DNA from: DATMBL01 sp050735975
GTDB lineage: Bacteria; Desulfobacterota; Binatia; UBA9968
Direction: 5' to 3'
Assembly (NCBI GenBank): GCA_050735975.1
Contig: JBOHVS010000145.1
Coordinates: forward strand, 1 to 5,257
Length of the DNA: 5,257 bases
Shown in pieces: positions 5,097 through 5,257 of this stretch. The number at the start of each line of letters is the position of its first letter. The stretch's first letter is position 1. The position numbers and the translations under genes are program-made. Under the pieces are notes generated by a model. The model did not search any database and was not told where the DNA came from. It was given only the letters and a program-made list of their open reading frames with translations.

Positions 5097-5257
5097 CTAG
5101 GCTCGCTTTATCGGACCGAAGACATGGCATGAGACGCCGTGACGGTCCTGATCGAAGTCCAACGGCGGTTCGGTTTGGTCGCAAACCGGCGCACGGTACG
5201 AACAACGCGGATGAAAAGTACAGCCCGACGGCGGATAAACCGGGCTCGGCACATCGC
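5097..5257 (-). CDS. C-terminal end of an Opp/Dpp-family peptide ABC transporter ATP-binding protein (partial, 5' end outside window)
   Basis: The reverse strand is open from the window edge to a TAG at 5097-5099 and gives 52 residues beginning DVPSPVYPPSGCTFHPRC and ending VFGPIKRA. This is the conserved C-terminal extension (oligopeptide/dipeptide transporter C-terminal region, often called oligo_HPY) that follows the nucleotide-binding domain in OppD/DppD and OppF/DppF proteins. These subunits sit on the cytoplasmic face of the membrane and hydrolyse ATP to drive peptide or related solute import. Four cysteines are visible, at residues 12, 18, 25 and 43 of the fragment (spacing C-x5-C-x6-C-x17-C). 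The family is known to carry such a cysteine set, and an iron-sulfur cluster has been reported for some members. The Walker motifs and the start lie beyond the window. D-type and F-type subunits cannot be told apart from this tail. A terminator follows on the same strand, so this is probably the last gene of its operon. Confidence 0.93.
   Translation of the reverse strand, partial: DVPSPVYPPSGCTFHPRCSYRAPVCDQTEPPLDFDQDRHGVSCHVFGPIKRA

Overview
The window reads as one stretch of a Gram-negative bacterial chromosome of moderately high GC. Every supported gene lies on the minus strand, so transcription runs from high to low coordinates. The gene content (a GreA very close to the proteobacterial form, an oligopeptide-type ABC transporter end, and a run of membrane proteins with a glutamine-amidotransferase-like fold) fits a deltaproteobacterial-type or related environmental lineage (Desulfobacterota, Binatota, NC10 or similar). 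That placement is a low-confidence inference. No RNA gene, insertion sequence, CRISPR array or phage gene was seen.

Layout in transcription order. At the right edge (5097-5257) is the last 52 codons of an ATP-binding subunit of an Opp/Dpp-family peptide transporter. It is cut by the window end but recognisable by its conserved PSP...PPSGC..HPRC...C...C tail. A 163-bp spacer follows, holding a weak promoter candidate (5021-5048) and a strong intrinsic terminator (4951-4987), which sits only 17 nt before the next start codon. Then comes greA (4445-4933), the transcript-cleavage factor. After 40 bp without a visible terminator begins a compact three-gene block: a 643-residue envelope protein with a signal peptide, a GATase1-like domain and two central membrane helices (2473-4404); a six-helix, ABC-2-permease-like protein (1730-2476); and a 488-residue protein with three N-terminal helices and a long charged, coiled-coil-rich remainder (267-1733). 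These three overlap by 4 bp at each junction (ATGA, then TTGA) and each has a Shine-Dalgarno sequence, so they are probably translationally coupled and act together at the inner membrane. Similar sets occur beside MoxR ATPase, DUF58 and von Willebrand A genes in many bacteria, but none of those partners is in this window and the function of the set is unknown.

The left end (1-317) is a dense mosaic of short tandem repeats with unit lengths of 9, 7 and 6 bp. Two four-unit 6-bp arrays are arranged as an imperfect inverted repeat, and a 33-bp heptad-built element occurs twice. The second copy lies inside the 3' end of the 488-residue gene, so the last 16 residues of that protein and its stop codon come from repeat DNA. 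This repeat mosaic, and the terminator placed immediately before greA, are the most unusual things in the window.
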